Below, one piece after another: positions 48,430 to 60,829 of a stretch of 64,000 nt of DNA; position 1 is the first letter of the stretch; each line of letters starts with the position of its first letter. Under the pieces are notes generated by a model. That model saw only the letters and a list, made by a program, of their open reading frames with translations, was not told where the DNA came from and made no database searches. The translations under genes were made by a program, and so were the position numbers. Source of the stretch: Anadara kagoshimensis. Lineage: Eukaryota > Mollusca > Bivalvia > Arcoida > Arcidae. Location of the stretch: NCBI GenBank assembly GCA_021292105.1, contig CM037871.1, positions 53,489,261 to 53,553,260 on the forward strand, written 5' to 3'.

Positions 48430-48850
48430 ACATATCTACTCATGCCCAGATCACAACCCAAAAGTGATGTAAAACATAAAAAAATGACAAACTATGTTAA
48501 ACACTTAATCTTCCACCAGGAAAATGAGGCAGACTGCCCCTGAAAGTTTAGCGCCTCCTTTTTAGCGAGCTGCAACCGCCACGTGAGTTGAAAAAATGTA
48601 AATGAAAGGAACATGATACTATGGGACGTTACATATATTCAAGATAATGTTTGATACAGAGACAAAATAATTCCCATTTATCAACAGTATCAAGATCACG
48701 GTCATAAATCGTTGTGTTACGTTGTTTCACTTTGGTGTATAGATTTCCAGTTGCCCATATACGTGTATTATAAAAGAAAAGCACTATAAGAAGGAGAAGC
48801 AGATATATTCTGCATAGAAAAGGAAAGCGGACAATAGAACTACATTTAAC
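48430..48850 (-). mobile_element. Penelope-like retroelement 3' end (broken)
   Basis: It parallels 44335-44800: 'cttccaccaggaaaatgagg', 'ttttagcgagctgcaaccgc', 'gtaaatgaaaggaacatg', 'gaagcagatatattctgc'. It stops where HINE-like copy 4 begins, which suggests that element inserted into it. Confidence 0.7.
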
Positions 48851-48852
48851 AT

Positions 48853-49922
48853 AACAAGAGGCCCAAGGGTATAAACGCTCACTTGAGGGTATGTACATAT
48901 CTCATTCAATGCTTAATGGTCAATTTAGAAAGTTAAACGAGTATGTCCAAATTTTAAGCAGTTGGGGCCCATATGTCAGAATTGTTCGTAGAATTTACAA
49001 TTTTTGTTTCACAATTTCATAATATATTTTGGTGCTTTGGTTTTTTCAACATCTTGGGAAAAAGTTTTGGTTTCATAATTTAGGTCCAAGCACTACTAAT
49101 GAGCAATTGTATTCCGAACCGTCCCTCTAGTGCTGTAAAATTAAAACTGGTATAATATGTAATTCAAACCCTTGAGCTGGTATCTCTGCCGGTGGCTGGT
49201 ACCCCAAGGATATCAGAAATAAGTAGGTAATAATTGTGTATTGTCAAAAATGTACTATTGTCTAAATTTGCAGCTTTGTGAAATTTGAAATTCCTCAACA
49301 ACTAAGGTATACTACCTCATTCAAAGTATTTTCTTATCTAAATTTGATAAAATATATTTCGGTTCTTTGGGTATTTTTTCATCTTGTGGAATTGTATTCC
49401 GAAACGACTGTTTAGTGCTGTAAAATAAAATCCGGTATAATATGAAATTACAACTTCCTAAGAATGCTACAACTTCAACATTTAATATCTGGCTGCAGTA
49501 TATTTATAAGCAGCTAAAATAGTAAAAACAAAAGTAAATCCTAAAAAACTAGGTCATTTTAGCATTTATTTGCATTCGTGACCTTGCTCTTAAAAACGAT
49601 GACATTTTTTCACTAAATCAAAATGACCTTTATGTCAATACTTACAATATTCTTATACATGCCTACACAAAAAGTTTATAGTTTTTGAGTTAAATAACCA
49701 TTCCAGTATTCGTTTGCATCTGTGACCTTGACCTTTGCACCCATGATGTCATTCATATATCAAAATGACCATTTCACCAATTCCAACAATATTCTAATAT
49801 ACATTCCTATACAAAGGCTCATAGATTTTAAGATAATTTGAGTTGATTAAAATAAAAAAGTTTATAAACGACGGACGAAAGAAGATGACAATAGCTTACC
49901 TGAGCCTTTGGCTTGTGTTCTT
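48853..49922 (-). mobile_element. HINE/pearl-like tandem-repeat element, copy 4 (inverted, diverged)
   Basis: The left edge 'aacaagaggcccaagggt' and 'cgctcacttga' is the complement of the family's 3' end. The right edge 'ttacctgagcctttggcttg' complements the 5' end of copy 3. TGACCTTGACCTTTG at 49724 and the variant 'gtgaccttgctctt' at 49578 keep the 145-bp spacing. Confidence 0.7.
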
Positions 49923-50890
49923 AGTGGGAAACTTTGGGTTATCTAAATTCTACTAGTTTTACTTGTGACGATAGCTTCTATAAAATATTTAATTTTATAC
50001 CCCTACAATTTATTGTCAGAAAACAAAAGATATTGTGTTACGCCAATAGAGTAATGGATCCATGCATTTAAACATGACCAACAACTTGTAGTTTTCATTT
50101 GTTATTTCTCTTTACCTTTAGACAAAACTAACTGCCTGAATATAAATTAAATTAATTTAATACATTATTTTAAAACAAATAAACAGGTGTAAAATATCCG
50201 ACAGTGACATAAAACATCTTCCATACCCACTGAACATAGTTAACTAACTAATCTCTTGTATGGTTACTGTAATTCATAATGATTTGTTGTACTGGGTTAG
50301 CATTATTATTTTCACATTAACTATAAGAATTTCTTTTGATAAGTTTATATAGTTTTTATTCACGAATGCGTTTCTATTTCTTTGATTCATCAAAGCTAAT
50401 CACGTTCTTACAAAAATAGTGTTATGGTTTTTTTTTAAGAAAACTATACGAAAGCCTCGTCACACTATTTACTATTCAAACAAATATCTGCAGATAAAAT
50501 GAGTTTTCTGTTAAAAAATTCGTAATTTGTGGTATTGTTTTATGATTTCTCCTGCTTGGTTTTCGTTATTTAGTATCTAATGCACTTTAATGTTAATGTT
50601 TATTCGGGAGTTAAAACAATAAAAACACATGTATATTAAGTTAGTAAAAAGTGAAAGCAATGAAAACATGTGTTATTTGGCATGGGTTGGTATGTTTGAT
50701 TGGAATTTAATAAGCAAGACGTGTAGTAGTCTTGTTGATGGAAATAGATTAACCGGTGGGTTATGAATAGAGAATTAATCAAAACCTCTGACAGTTAATT
50801 TTGTTAATCAGGTATAAGATGCGTGTGATCACTTCTGAGAATTGACCAATCAGGATTAAGTACAATTATTGTGAATAATAATAATAATAA

Positions 50891-53638
50891 CTAGAGATTG
50901 TAACTGGGATACCAGTTACGTATGATTCCCCACCATCCATAAATAATTTATGGCATATATCTGGTGAAAAGAACCTACTTGCAAGGTTAGCGCTGGGTTG
51001 GAAAAGTCTGTCGCCAAGGAAATCGCCAGTTGTAAAATTCTGTCGCCAATTTCATTACTGTGTCGCCAAAAAGTGTACTTTTTGACACATACAATATTTG
51101 ACGTAATACACTAGTCGAGTCGGGTACCTGTGTGTGCAGGTAGTCTTACATCAAAGTTACGGCCCTTCATATATGAATTACAAAATTGAATACAAGAGAT
51201 GTTGTTGTGTAGTTATTAATTAACAGGTAATCATTTTTAATGTTGTGTATATATTGCCTTGATGAATGGTTACATTCTAAAGGCAGTTGTGTATGAAGTA
51301 CATTTGTACCGCGCCGACCTGGTAAACTAAAAAAATCATACCTTGATTACTTTTTTTCAATTTCTTTGAAAGTTAAAGTAGATTTGAATTGAAGTTTTCG
51401 GTTGAGAAAAAACGTACATTGGAAAGCCTTCTCGGCATAGGAAGTGACGTTTTCAATGAATTTCATTGAAAAAGAAAACTCGTAGAACCCCTCTATGGCC
51501 TTTGATTCGGCGTCGCCGCGTGTTACAATGAATGAACACGTATGGAAGGATTTGCGCTGGGCATCGCCAACGTCGCCAATTGCGATTGTTTTCTTTAACT
51601 GGTGACAAAAATGGCGCTTTGCGATTTTTCTGGCCACAAGTTTTCAAAGTTCACCGGTATCTTGGTCACCAGTAAGTAACAGGTGATAACAAGTTGAAGC
51701 CAGTGACAGATCGGCGAGTGTCACAGTAATTAACGACTGAGTTGATTAAGATCGTTGTCTTAGGTGTGAATGTAACACCTTCTAATTATGGGCAGGTAGA
51801 TCAAAGCGTGTCGACACTGCCTGAGGATATACCCAAGTGCCCTCCTGCCGATGTCGTCAGACAGTATAAACACCGATGGACTCGGAATTATTGTAAATTC
51901 CAAAATAAAATATAATAAAAGATACCCTTTGTGATGTTTATTTAATTTTTTTTAAAAGTTTATTGATTAATAAGTGTGATTCAATGCGAAGTACACATCG
52001 TAGGAGGTCATGTGTTTGTATTTTAATTACGCGACTTATATCTGTTATTCCTATATGTTTGAGGTTCATGATCATAACAGTATATCTACTGATCAGTCAA
52101 AATATATAAATTTTTGTAACCCTAGTTAAGAAAATTTCGTCATGGTCAAGAATATTCCTCATTAAAAATAAATAGTGGTGCCTCATAGATCGTAAGGGAA
52201 CAAAATAGTTTTTAAAAAAATGTTCTAAATTTCATTTCAAATTTTAATATAATTCTAATCTTATGCAACACCATAGCGTCAATTTTCCAATATATTTCAA
52301 CACATTATAAAGTCCTGTTAAAGTAAAAAAACTGACATTTTTATATGAAGCGTGTATGTTAACCGGGCTATATATCTGTGTATAGTGTGTTGAAATAGAT
52401 CGACGCTGTATAAAAGACCCCCTCTATTGAAAAAAACGGACTTTTCAACACGTCGAGGTACATATTAGTTTAGGTGTATTATACGGAATAAATCTCATAT
52501 TGTTATTTCCAGCATCTAAAAGACTCAGATCTTCATTGCTCTATAGATTATTGAGGTGTTTTTGATGCAAAGGAAATAAAGTCAACTCTCGTTAATTCGA
52601 AATCGTTTGAATCGAAATTTCGCTTAAATCGAAATGATACAAATGGTCCCATCAGATCGCTATGTATTTCTATGTAAATTTGTTTGTTAATTTGATATGC
52701 GAAATTTGAAGCGAATTTTCAGTCCAAATTACGAAATAGTACGAAAATTTCAATGTTTGAATCGAAGTGAATTTTAAGGCCAAATTACGAAATATTACGA
52801 AAAATCCCATGTTTAAATCGAAGTGAACTTTCAGTCCAAATTACGAAAATTTCAATGTTTGAATCGAAGTGAATTTTAAGGCCAAATTACGAAATATTAC
52901 GAAAATTCCCATGTTTAAATCGAAGTGAACTTTCAGTCCAAATTACGAAAATTCCAATGTTTAAATCGAATAAAAAATTACGAAAATTACAATGTTTAAA
53001 CCGAATAAAAAATACACAAAAATATTTTATCTTAAACTTTAAAAATACCTGAAATAATTGTCCATCTCTTATTTTAAAAGTGTTAATAGTGACAGAGTGG
53101 CGGCTTACTCGGAAGATTCATTTCCGATTAAAATTACCCATAAAATTTTTTTAACTCGACATACCGGTCATTAGAAAAGTGTCAATCAGCAAAAGGAGAA
53201 ATTTCATTGGTGTAAACTTAAAAAAGTGGGCAGTCTTCTACTTCCACAGTCAGTGATTAACAGAATAACCCCAAGCCATTTGATCTATCAAGGCAAATTG
53301 TATACACCATTCAGCTCATTGCGTAAGGTTTTAATTACAGGCGTGTGACGTGACAAGCTGTGGTTTAAAAAATCTTTGACGGTCACTAATCGGATTAACT
53401 CATAGGTGAAAGCATCAGCTTATGTCCATTCAGAATTGGTTTCCCCGGGTATTTAACTACGTATTTAATTACACAATTTACACCCATCCACCCACCTTCA
53501 AGATAACGAAAATGAACACGTCTTGATTGTCAACACAGACAAAAGATTATTGGTAGCAAATTTCATCTAAATCCATCAAGCCGTTCCCGAGATATGCATC
53601 AGCATATGGTCTTGAGAGAATAATAATAATAATAATAA
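50891..53638 (+). mobile_element. Hairpin-ended element R7, tandem copy 1
   Basis: It starts CTAGAGATTGTAACTGG with an 8-bp-stem hairpin, GTAACTGGGATACCAGTTAC, then 'gattccccaccatcc'. It follows an (AAT)n run and ends in another. It holds a TTACGAAA array (52581-53010). The hairpin tail present in copies 2 and 3 is missing. The small minus-strand frame at 51347-51637 is not preserved in the other copies. Confidence 0.8.
52581..53010 (+). repeat. TTACGAAA-rich tandem array within R7 copy 1
   Basis: After 'gtcaactctcgttaattcga', blocks of 45-60 bp repeat 'atgtttgaatcgaagtga' and 'caaattacgaaat'. Copy 3 of R7 has only a short version (57080-57320) and copy 2 has none. The opening looks like a pogo/Tigger-type end, suggesting an inserted MITE. 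Confidence 0.65.
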
Positions 53639-55743
53639 CTAGAGATTGTAACTGGGATACCAGTTACGTATGATTCCCCACCATCCATAAATAATTTATG
53701 GCATATATCTGGTGAAAAGACCCAATTGGTGTAAAATTTTGTTGCCAATTTCATTACTGTGTCGCCAAAAAGGATACTTTTTGACACATACAACATTTGA
53801 CGTAATGCACTAGTCGAGTCGGGTACCTGCATGTGCAGGTAGTCTTACATCAAAGTTACGGCCCTTTATATATGAATTACAAGATTGAATAAAACAATAA
53901 ATGAACAAAAGATGTTGTTGTTTAGTTATTAATCAACAGGTAAATTTTGTGATTTTCGCGTCACATGCGTTTTTAATGTTGTGTTTATATTGCCTTGATG
54001 AACGGTTACATTCTAAAGGCAGTTGTGTTTGAAGTGCATTTGAAAAAAATCCTACCTTGATTACTTTTTTAGATTTCTTTGAAAGTTAAAGTAGATTTAA
54101 ATTAAAGTTTTCGGTTGAGAAAAATCGTACATTGGAAGGCCTTCTCGACATTGGAAGTGACGTTTTCAATGAATTTCATTGAATAAGAAAACTCATAGAA
54201 CCCCTCTCAGGCCTCTGATTCGGCGTCGCCGCGTGTTACAATGAATGAACACGTATGGGAGGGTTTGCGCTGGGCATCGCCAACGTCGCCAATTGCGATT
54301 TTTTTCTTTCGGCGCTTTGCGATTTTTCTGGCCACAAGTTTTCAAAGTTCACCGGTATCTTGGTCACCAGTAATTAACAGGTGATAACACATTGAAGCCA
54401 GTGACGGATCGGCGAGTGTCACTGAATAAACACAGTAATTAACGACTGGTCTTAAAGAATGAGTTGATTAAGATCGTTGTCTTAGGTGTGAATGTAAGAC
54501 CTTCTAATTATGGGCAGGTAGATCCAGGTAATATAGCAGCGTGTCGACATTGCATGAGGATATACCCAGGTGCCCTCCCGATGTCGTCAGACAGTATAAA
54601 CACCGATGGACTCGGGATTATTGTAAAATCCAAAATAAAATATAATAAAAGTTACCCTTTGTGATGTTTATTTAATTTTTTTTAAAAAGTTTATTGATTA
54701 ATAATCGTGATTCAATGCGCAATACACATCGTATTTTAATTTCGCGACTGATATCGGTTATTCCTATATGTTTTAGGTTCATGATCATAACGATATATCT
54801 ACTCAGTCAAAATATATGAATTTTTGTAACCCTAGACAAGAATATTTCGTTCGGTCAAGAATATTCCTCATTTTCCGTATATATATATATATATATTATA
54901 CATATATACATATATATATATATTATGAGTGTATAACAATATAGTGCAATATTTTGGCAATGTTCATGGAAATGGTTCATTAAATTGAAATGTTTACAAC
55001 AAAATAATTATCCTATAATATACAAAATGGTAGTTATAATAACTTAATTTTATTTACAATTTTTGCCTTAATTTTACGAGTATGATTTCAACACACTATA
55101 TAAAGTCCGGTTAAAGGGTAAAAACGACATACCGGTCTTTAGGAAAGTGTCAGTCAGTAAAGGAGAAATTTCATTGGTGTTAACTTAAAAAGTGGGCAGT
55201 CTTCTACTTCCACAGTCAGTGATTTACAGAATACCCCGAAGCCATTTCGACACGCTTAACCTTCTTCGATCTATCAAGGCAAATTGTATACACCATTCAG
55301 CTCATTGTGTAAGGTTTTAATAACAGGCGTGTGACGTGACAAGCTGTGGTTTTAAAAATCGCGAAGTTTTTGATGGTTACTTATCGGATTAACTCATAGG
55401 TGAAAGCATTTGTTTGGTATGATTAAAGTGTCGTAACCAGCTTATGTCCATTCAGAATTAGTTTCCCCGGGTATTTAACTACGTATTCAATTAAGCAATG
55501 TACACCCAACCACCCACCTTCAAGATAACGAAAATAAACACGTTTTGATTATCTACACAGGCAACAGATTATTGGTACCGAATTTCATCTAAATCCATCA
55601 AGCCGTTCCCGAGATATGCGACAACATATGGTCCTGACAGAATAATAATAATAATAATAATAAGAATAAGAAGAAGAAGAAGAAGAAGAAGAAACAGAAC
55701 GAAAACAATATGATTCCCCACCTTCAATGGTGGGGAATCAAAA
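53639..55743 (+). mobile_element. Hairpin-ended element R7, tandem copy 2
   Basis: It begins CTAGAGATTGTAACTGG directly in the (AAT)n at the end of copy 1. It ends with (AAT)n(AAG)n, 'aacagaacgaaaacaata' and the hairpin GATTCCCCACC…GGTGGGGAATC. Shorter than its neighbours through loss of the middle section. Confidence 0.8.
54886..54922. repeat. (AT)n-rich tract
   Basis: AT/TATACA repeats at the point where R7 copy 2 departs from copies 1 and 3. Confidence 0.85.
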
Positions 55744-58176
55744 CTAGAGATTGTAACTGGGATACCAGTTACGTATGATTCCCCACCATCCATAAATAAT
55801 TTATGGCATATATCTGGTGAAAAGACCCTAGCAGGGTTAGCGCTGGGTTGTAAAAGTCTGTTGTCAAGGAAATCGCCAGTTGTAAAATTTTGTTTTCCAA
55901 TTTCATTACTGTGTCGCCAAAAAGGGTAAATCTTGTGATTTTCACGTCACATGCGTTTTTAATGTTGTGTATATATTGCCTTGATGAACAATTACATTTT
56001 AAACGCAGTTGTGTATAAAGTACATTTGTACCGCGCCGACCTGGTAAACTAAAAAAATCATACCTTGATTGCTTTTTAGAATTTCTTTGAAAGTTAAAGT
56101 AGATTTGAATTAAAGTTTTCGGTTGAGAAAAATCGTACATTGGAAGGCCTTCTCGGCATAGGAAGTGACGTTTTCAATGAATTTTATTGAATAAGAAAAC
56201 TCGTAGAACCCCTCTCAGGCCTCTGATTGGCGTCGCCGCGTGTTACAATAAATGAACACGTATGGGAGGCTTTGCGCTGGGCATCCTTAACTGCGATTTT
56301 TTTTCTTTAGCTTGTGACAAAACACGGCGCTTTGCTATTTTTCTGGCAACAAGTTTTCCGGTATCTTGGTCACCAGTTATTAACAGTGATAACACATTGA
56401 AGCCAGTGACGGATTGGCGAGTGTCACTGAATAAACACAGTAATTAACGACTGAGTTGATTAAGATCGTTGTTTAGTTGCGAATGTAAGACCTTCTAATG
56501 ATGGGCAGGTAGATCCAAGTAATATTGGAGCGTGTCGACACTGCCTGAGGATATACCCAGGTGCCCTCCCGATGTCGTCAGACAGTATAAACACCGATGG
56601 ACTCGGAATTATTGTAAAATCCAAAATAAAATATAATAAAAGTTACTCTTTGTGATGTTTATTTAATATTTTTCTAAAAAGTTTATTGATTAATAATCGA
56701 GATTCAATGCGCAATACACATCATAGGAGGCCATCTGTTTGTATTTTAATTACGCGACTTATATCGGTTATTCCTATATGTTTGAGGTTCATGATCATAA
56801 CGATACATCTACTCAGTCAAAATAGTAAAAGATGGACATTTTTATATGAAGCATGTATGTTAACTCTGTGTATAGTGTGTTGAAATAGATCGTCGCTGTA
56901 TATATAGTCCGATTTAAAAGACCCCCTCTATTGAAAAAACGTACTTTTCAACACGTTGAGGTACATATTAGTTTAGGTGTATTATACGGAATAAATCTCA
57001 TATTGTTATTTCCAGCATCTAAAAGACTCAGATCTTCATTGCTCTATAGATTATTTAGGTGTTTTTGATGCAAAAGAAATAAAGTCTACTCTCGTTAATT
57101 CGAAATCGGTTGAATCACAATTTCCCTTAAATCGAAATGATACAAATGGTCCCGTCAGATCTCTATGTATTTCTATGTAAATTTGTTAGTTAATTCGATA
57201 TGCCGAATTTAAAGCGAATTTTCAGTCCAAATTACGAAATATTACGAAAATTTCCATGTTTAAATCGAAGTGAGCTTTCAGTTCAAATTACGAAAATTCC
57301 AATGTTTAAATCGAATAAAAAAGACACAAAAATATTTTATCTTAAACTTGAACAATACCTGAAATAATTGTCCATCTCTTATTTGAAAAGTGTTAATAGT
57401 AACAGAGTGGCGGCTTACTCGGAAGATTCATTTCCGACTAAAACTACATGTTTTTGTACTCGACATACAGGTCATTAGGAAAGTGTCAGTCAGTAAAAGG
57501 AGACATTTCATTGGTGTAAACTTAAAAAAGTGGGCAGTCTTCTACTTCCACAGTCAGTGATTAACAGAAAACCCCCAAGCCATTTGATCTATCAAGGCAA
57601 ATTGTATACACCATTCATATCATTGTGTAAGGTTTTAAGTACAGGCGTGTGACGTGACAAGCTGTGGTTTTAAAAATCGCCAAGTTTTTAATGGTCACTA
57701 ATCGGATTAACTCATAGGTGAAAGCATTGGCTTGGTATAATTAAGGAGTAGTAACCAGCTTATGTCCATTCAGAATTGGTTTCCCCGGGTATTTAACTAC
57801 GTATTTATTTACACCCACCCACCCACCTTCAAGATAACGTAAATAAACGCGTCTTGATTATCTACACAGACAACAGATTATTGGTAGCAAATTTCATCTA
57901 AATCCATCAAGCCGTTTCCGAGATATGCGTCAGCATATGGTCTTGAGAGAAGAATAATAATAAGAATAATAAAAAAAAATAAGAAGAAGAAGAAACAGAA
58001 CGAAATCAATATCATTCCCCACCTTCGGTGGTGGGGAATCATAATAATAATAAGAAGAAACAGAACGAAAACAATATGATTCCCCACCTTCGGTGGTGGG
58101 GAATCATAATAATAAGGAAAAGAAGAAACAGAACGAAACAATATGATTCCCCACCTTCGGTGGTGGGGAATCATAA
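55744..58176 (+). mobile_element. Hairpin-ended element R7, tandem copy 3
   Basis: It starts CTAGAGATTG four bases after the hairpin of copy 2 and closes with three successive hairpin tails. Shared blocks with copy 1 include 'aggtgtattatacggaataa' and 'gtgggcagtcttctacttcc'. No convincing coding region. Confidence 0.8.
58012..58173 (+). repeat. Three tandem hairpin tails of R7
   Basis: Hairpins ATTCCCCACC-ttcggt-GGTGGGGAAT lie at about 58012-58041, 58077-58106 and 58144-58173. Each follows 'agaagaaacagaacgaaa' and is separated by AAT units, a period of about 66 bp. Confidence 0.9.
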
Positions 58177-58743
58177 TAATTTATCGTGTAAATCGTAAAA
58201 TGTAAATACGGTGACATTTTGATGTTTTTCCTTACCTTATATTTTTATTGGCTGATAATGGATTTCACATCTCGAAATCAATTTTATATTTTTGTTATGA
58301 GTATAATTTATAATTTACTTTATATTATGTGTCATTATATTTGTATTGATACTTCATTCATAAGAATTAATAAAACTAGCAAATGGCGTTTTTTATGTTC
58401 CGGGTTGGAGCTCGCTGGTTACATTGGATATTAGTATGGTCAAAAGCACTACAAGTTCTTCTCTTTTTCGTCTCAACACAAGTGTATTTTAGATTTACAT
58501 CAATATATACTATACACGATAGAGTCTGCTACCTTAAACTACATGTATATTATATAAACACTGTTTAAAAGGACAATCACGTTTAAGTTTTATCTTTCAT
58601 TGTTATAAAGTACTATTGTAATCAAACCATATTTATCATTTATCAGCCTATTTGCCAAGCATATTGGTCTCTGTAAAAAAATATTATAATTTTTATAATT
58701 TTTTTACTTTGCTTCTGGATTGTGATTCGGACATGGGCTAGTA
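58177..58743. other. Gene-free interval with a Penelope-tail scrap
   Basis: No gene is supported; short frames at 58219 and 58383 are unrecognised. 58703-58739 ('ctttgcttctggattgtgat', 'tcggacatgggcta') is the Penelope tail sequence, into which the next element is inserted. Confidence 0.5.
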
Positions 58744-58859
58744 CAGGGGAAACGCCAAGAGCAAATTGTGTTTCGGTTTTGTTTTTTGAAACCTTCCGCG
58801 GTCGAAAAAACGGGATTATTTTTTGTCAAGTGTCCGACACCGGAAAACAATCGGTCACA

Positions 58860-60000
58860 TACAGTTTCGTATTTTAACGGTAAAATTTGCATGTATGGAT
58901 GAAAACGCAATAAAAGCACATGTATCATAAACTTAAAATTTCGTATGCATTATAAAATTTTAGATGACATATCATACTTATAAAATATTCGCGATTTTCT
59001 GACGGCACCCGATTTCTCTTGAAAATCAACACGAAATTCAACTCGATTTTTAAAACTTGTACGTTTTTTGTACCATGAATATTTCTCTTTGAAATTTTGA
59101 CATAACATTACAATACTATTGTTATTTATTTCTTTAAAATATTATACCTGGCGCATAAAGTGTAGATATCTGAAAAAAACAAAAAACCAAGAGCCTCCAT
59201 TCACAAAAATGGCCGCGAGCTTCAGTGTATTGTAAATTCAGTGTCGTGTTTGAACGGTAAAGTTTGCATTTATGGGTGTGAACGCATTATAAGCAGATTT
59301 GTCATGAACTTAGAATGTCGCAATATGAAAAAATCCGAGATGCATACTTACAAAAAATTCGCGATTTTCTGACGGCACCTTGTTTCTCTTGAAAACCACT
59401 GTTAATCAGCATGACTCAATTTTTAAAACTTGTACGTTTTTTGTATCATGAATATTTCTCTTTGAAATTTTGACATAACATTACAATACTATTGTTATTT
59501 ATTTTCGCAAAATATTATACCTGTAGCATACGGTGTGGATATTTAAAAAACACAAAAAACCAAGATCCTTCATTTGTCGTCAATGAAAACAAATATGGCC
59601 GCAAGCTTCAGTGTACACTAAATTCAGTGTCGTATTTTAAGGGTAAAATTTGCATTTATGGGTGTAAACGCTTTATCAGCAGATTTGTTATGAACTTAAA
59701 ATTACGCATGTATGAAAAAATTCTGGATGACACTCTATTTTCTGACGGCACCTGATTTCTCTTAAAAATCACTGTAGCCTAATCAGCATGAAACTCGACT
59801 CGATTTTTAAAACTTGTACGTTTTTTGTACCATGGCCTTTTCTCTTTGAAATTTTGACATAGTATTACAATATTATTGTAAGTTATTTTAACAAAGTATT
59901 ATACCTGGTGCGTGCGGTGTCAATATCTGAAAAAAGTAAAAAATCAAGAGCTTTCATTTGTCGCCAATGAAAACAAATATGGCCGTGACCTTCAATGTAC
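58860..60000 (+). repeat. Three tandem units of about 370 bp
   Basis: 'gcgattttctgacggcacc' recurs at 58991, 59361 and (partial) about 59733. 'aaaacttgtacgttttttgt' and 'atggccgcgagcttcagtgt' variants follow in the same order in each unit. Confidence 0.85.
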
Positions 60001-60538
60001 TCATACATTGTACATACATCTGACGTAGTGACGTCAATATCGTGTTTCGCTTCATCACACAGTCGAGTCATGACTGTTGCATGCATTATCGATTTTTCTA
60101 CCTACATGCACTGTCAGCTGCCCAGCATGTTTACATATTGCGCTGACTTCTAATCGTTACATGTTGCAGGGATCCTACCATTTTGAGGTCCAAAATATAG
60201 GAAAAATAGGATTGTGGCATCAAAATTATAGGAGTTTTATAGACAACTATAGGAGTTTCCACTAAAATTATAGGAATATTTTTAAATAATTTGCACAAAA
60301 ATATACATCCATGGCCTCTCCTACAGTCATTTCTGTTCCCCCTTTTACTAACAAACATAAAATATTGGCAACTGCAATTTATACTTACTGGTTTAAAAAT
60401 ACATAAACGTGAATGTTGTTTCATTTATGTACTAAATGCAAGAAAATGTCCCCATTCTGAATTCCAGTAACAAAAATCATGATAGGAAAATATAAGAAAA
60501 GGGTAAAAACATGTATAGGAAATACAGCCCAACCTGCC

Positions 60539-60677
60539 CTCAAGGCCACATCTATATATAATTGTATCCTAATTGTTCTTTATTCATATTATTTGAACCT
60601 GTATACAAAGGTCACCTGTCCATTAAGGCCACTTTTACTGGTTCCTTTGGGTGGCCTTGATAGACAGGTTTAACTGT
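60539..60677 (+). repeat. Dispersed repeat fragment R6, copy 2
   Basis: Parallel to 36620-36785; it shares 'ctttattcat', 'cctgtcc' and 'cctttgggtggcctt'. Confidence 0.6.
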
Positions 60678-60762
60678 GTGGGTAAACATAGAAATGGTAG
60701 GATCTCTGATGTTGACCTCCACTCAAAGCAATATGTCTTGCTGGTCCAAATAATCAGCATTA

Positions 60763-60763
<1 letters not shown>

Positions 60764-60828
<65 letters not shown>
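60764..60828 (+). repeat. (GT)n(GA)n compound microsatellite
   Basis: About 19 GT units, then about 14 GA units. Frames crossing it on both strands are artefacts. Confidence 0.95.

Positions 60829-60829
<1 letters not shown>

Noticed and set aside
51347-51647. Small minus-strand genes in R7 copy 1
   Set aside because: The frames are disrupted in the other two copies, so no sign of coding constraint.
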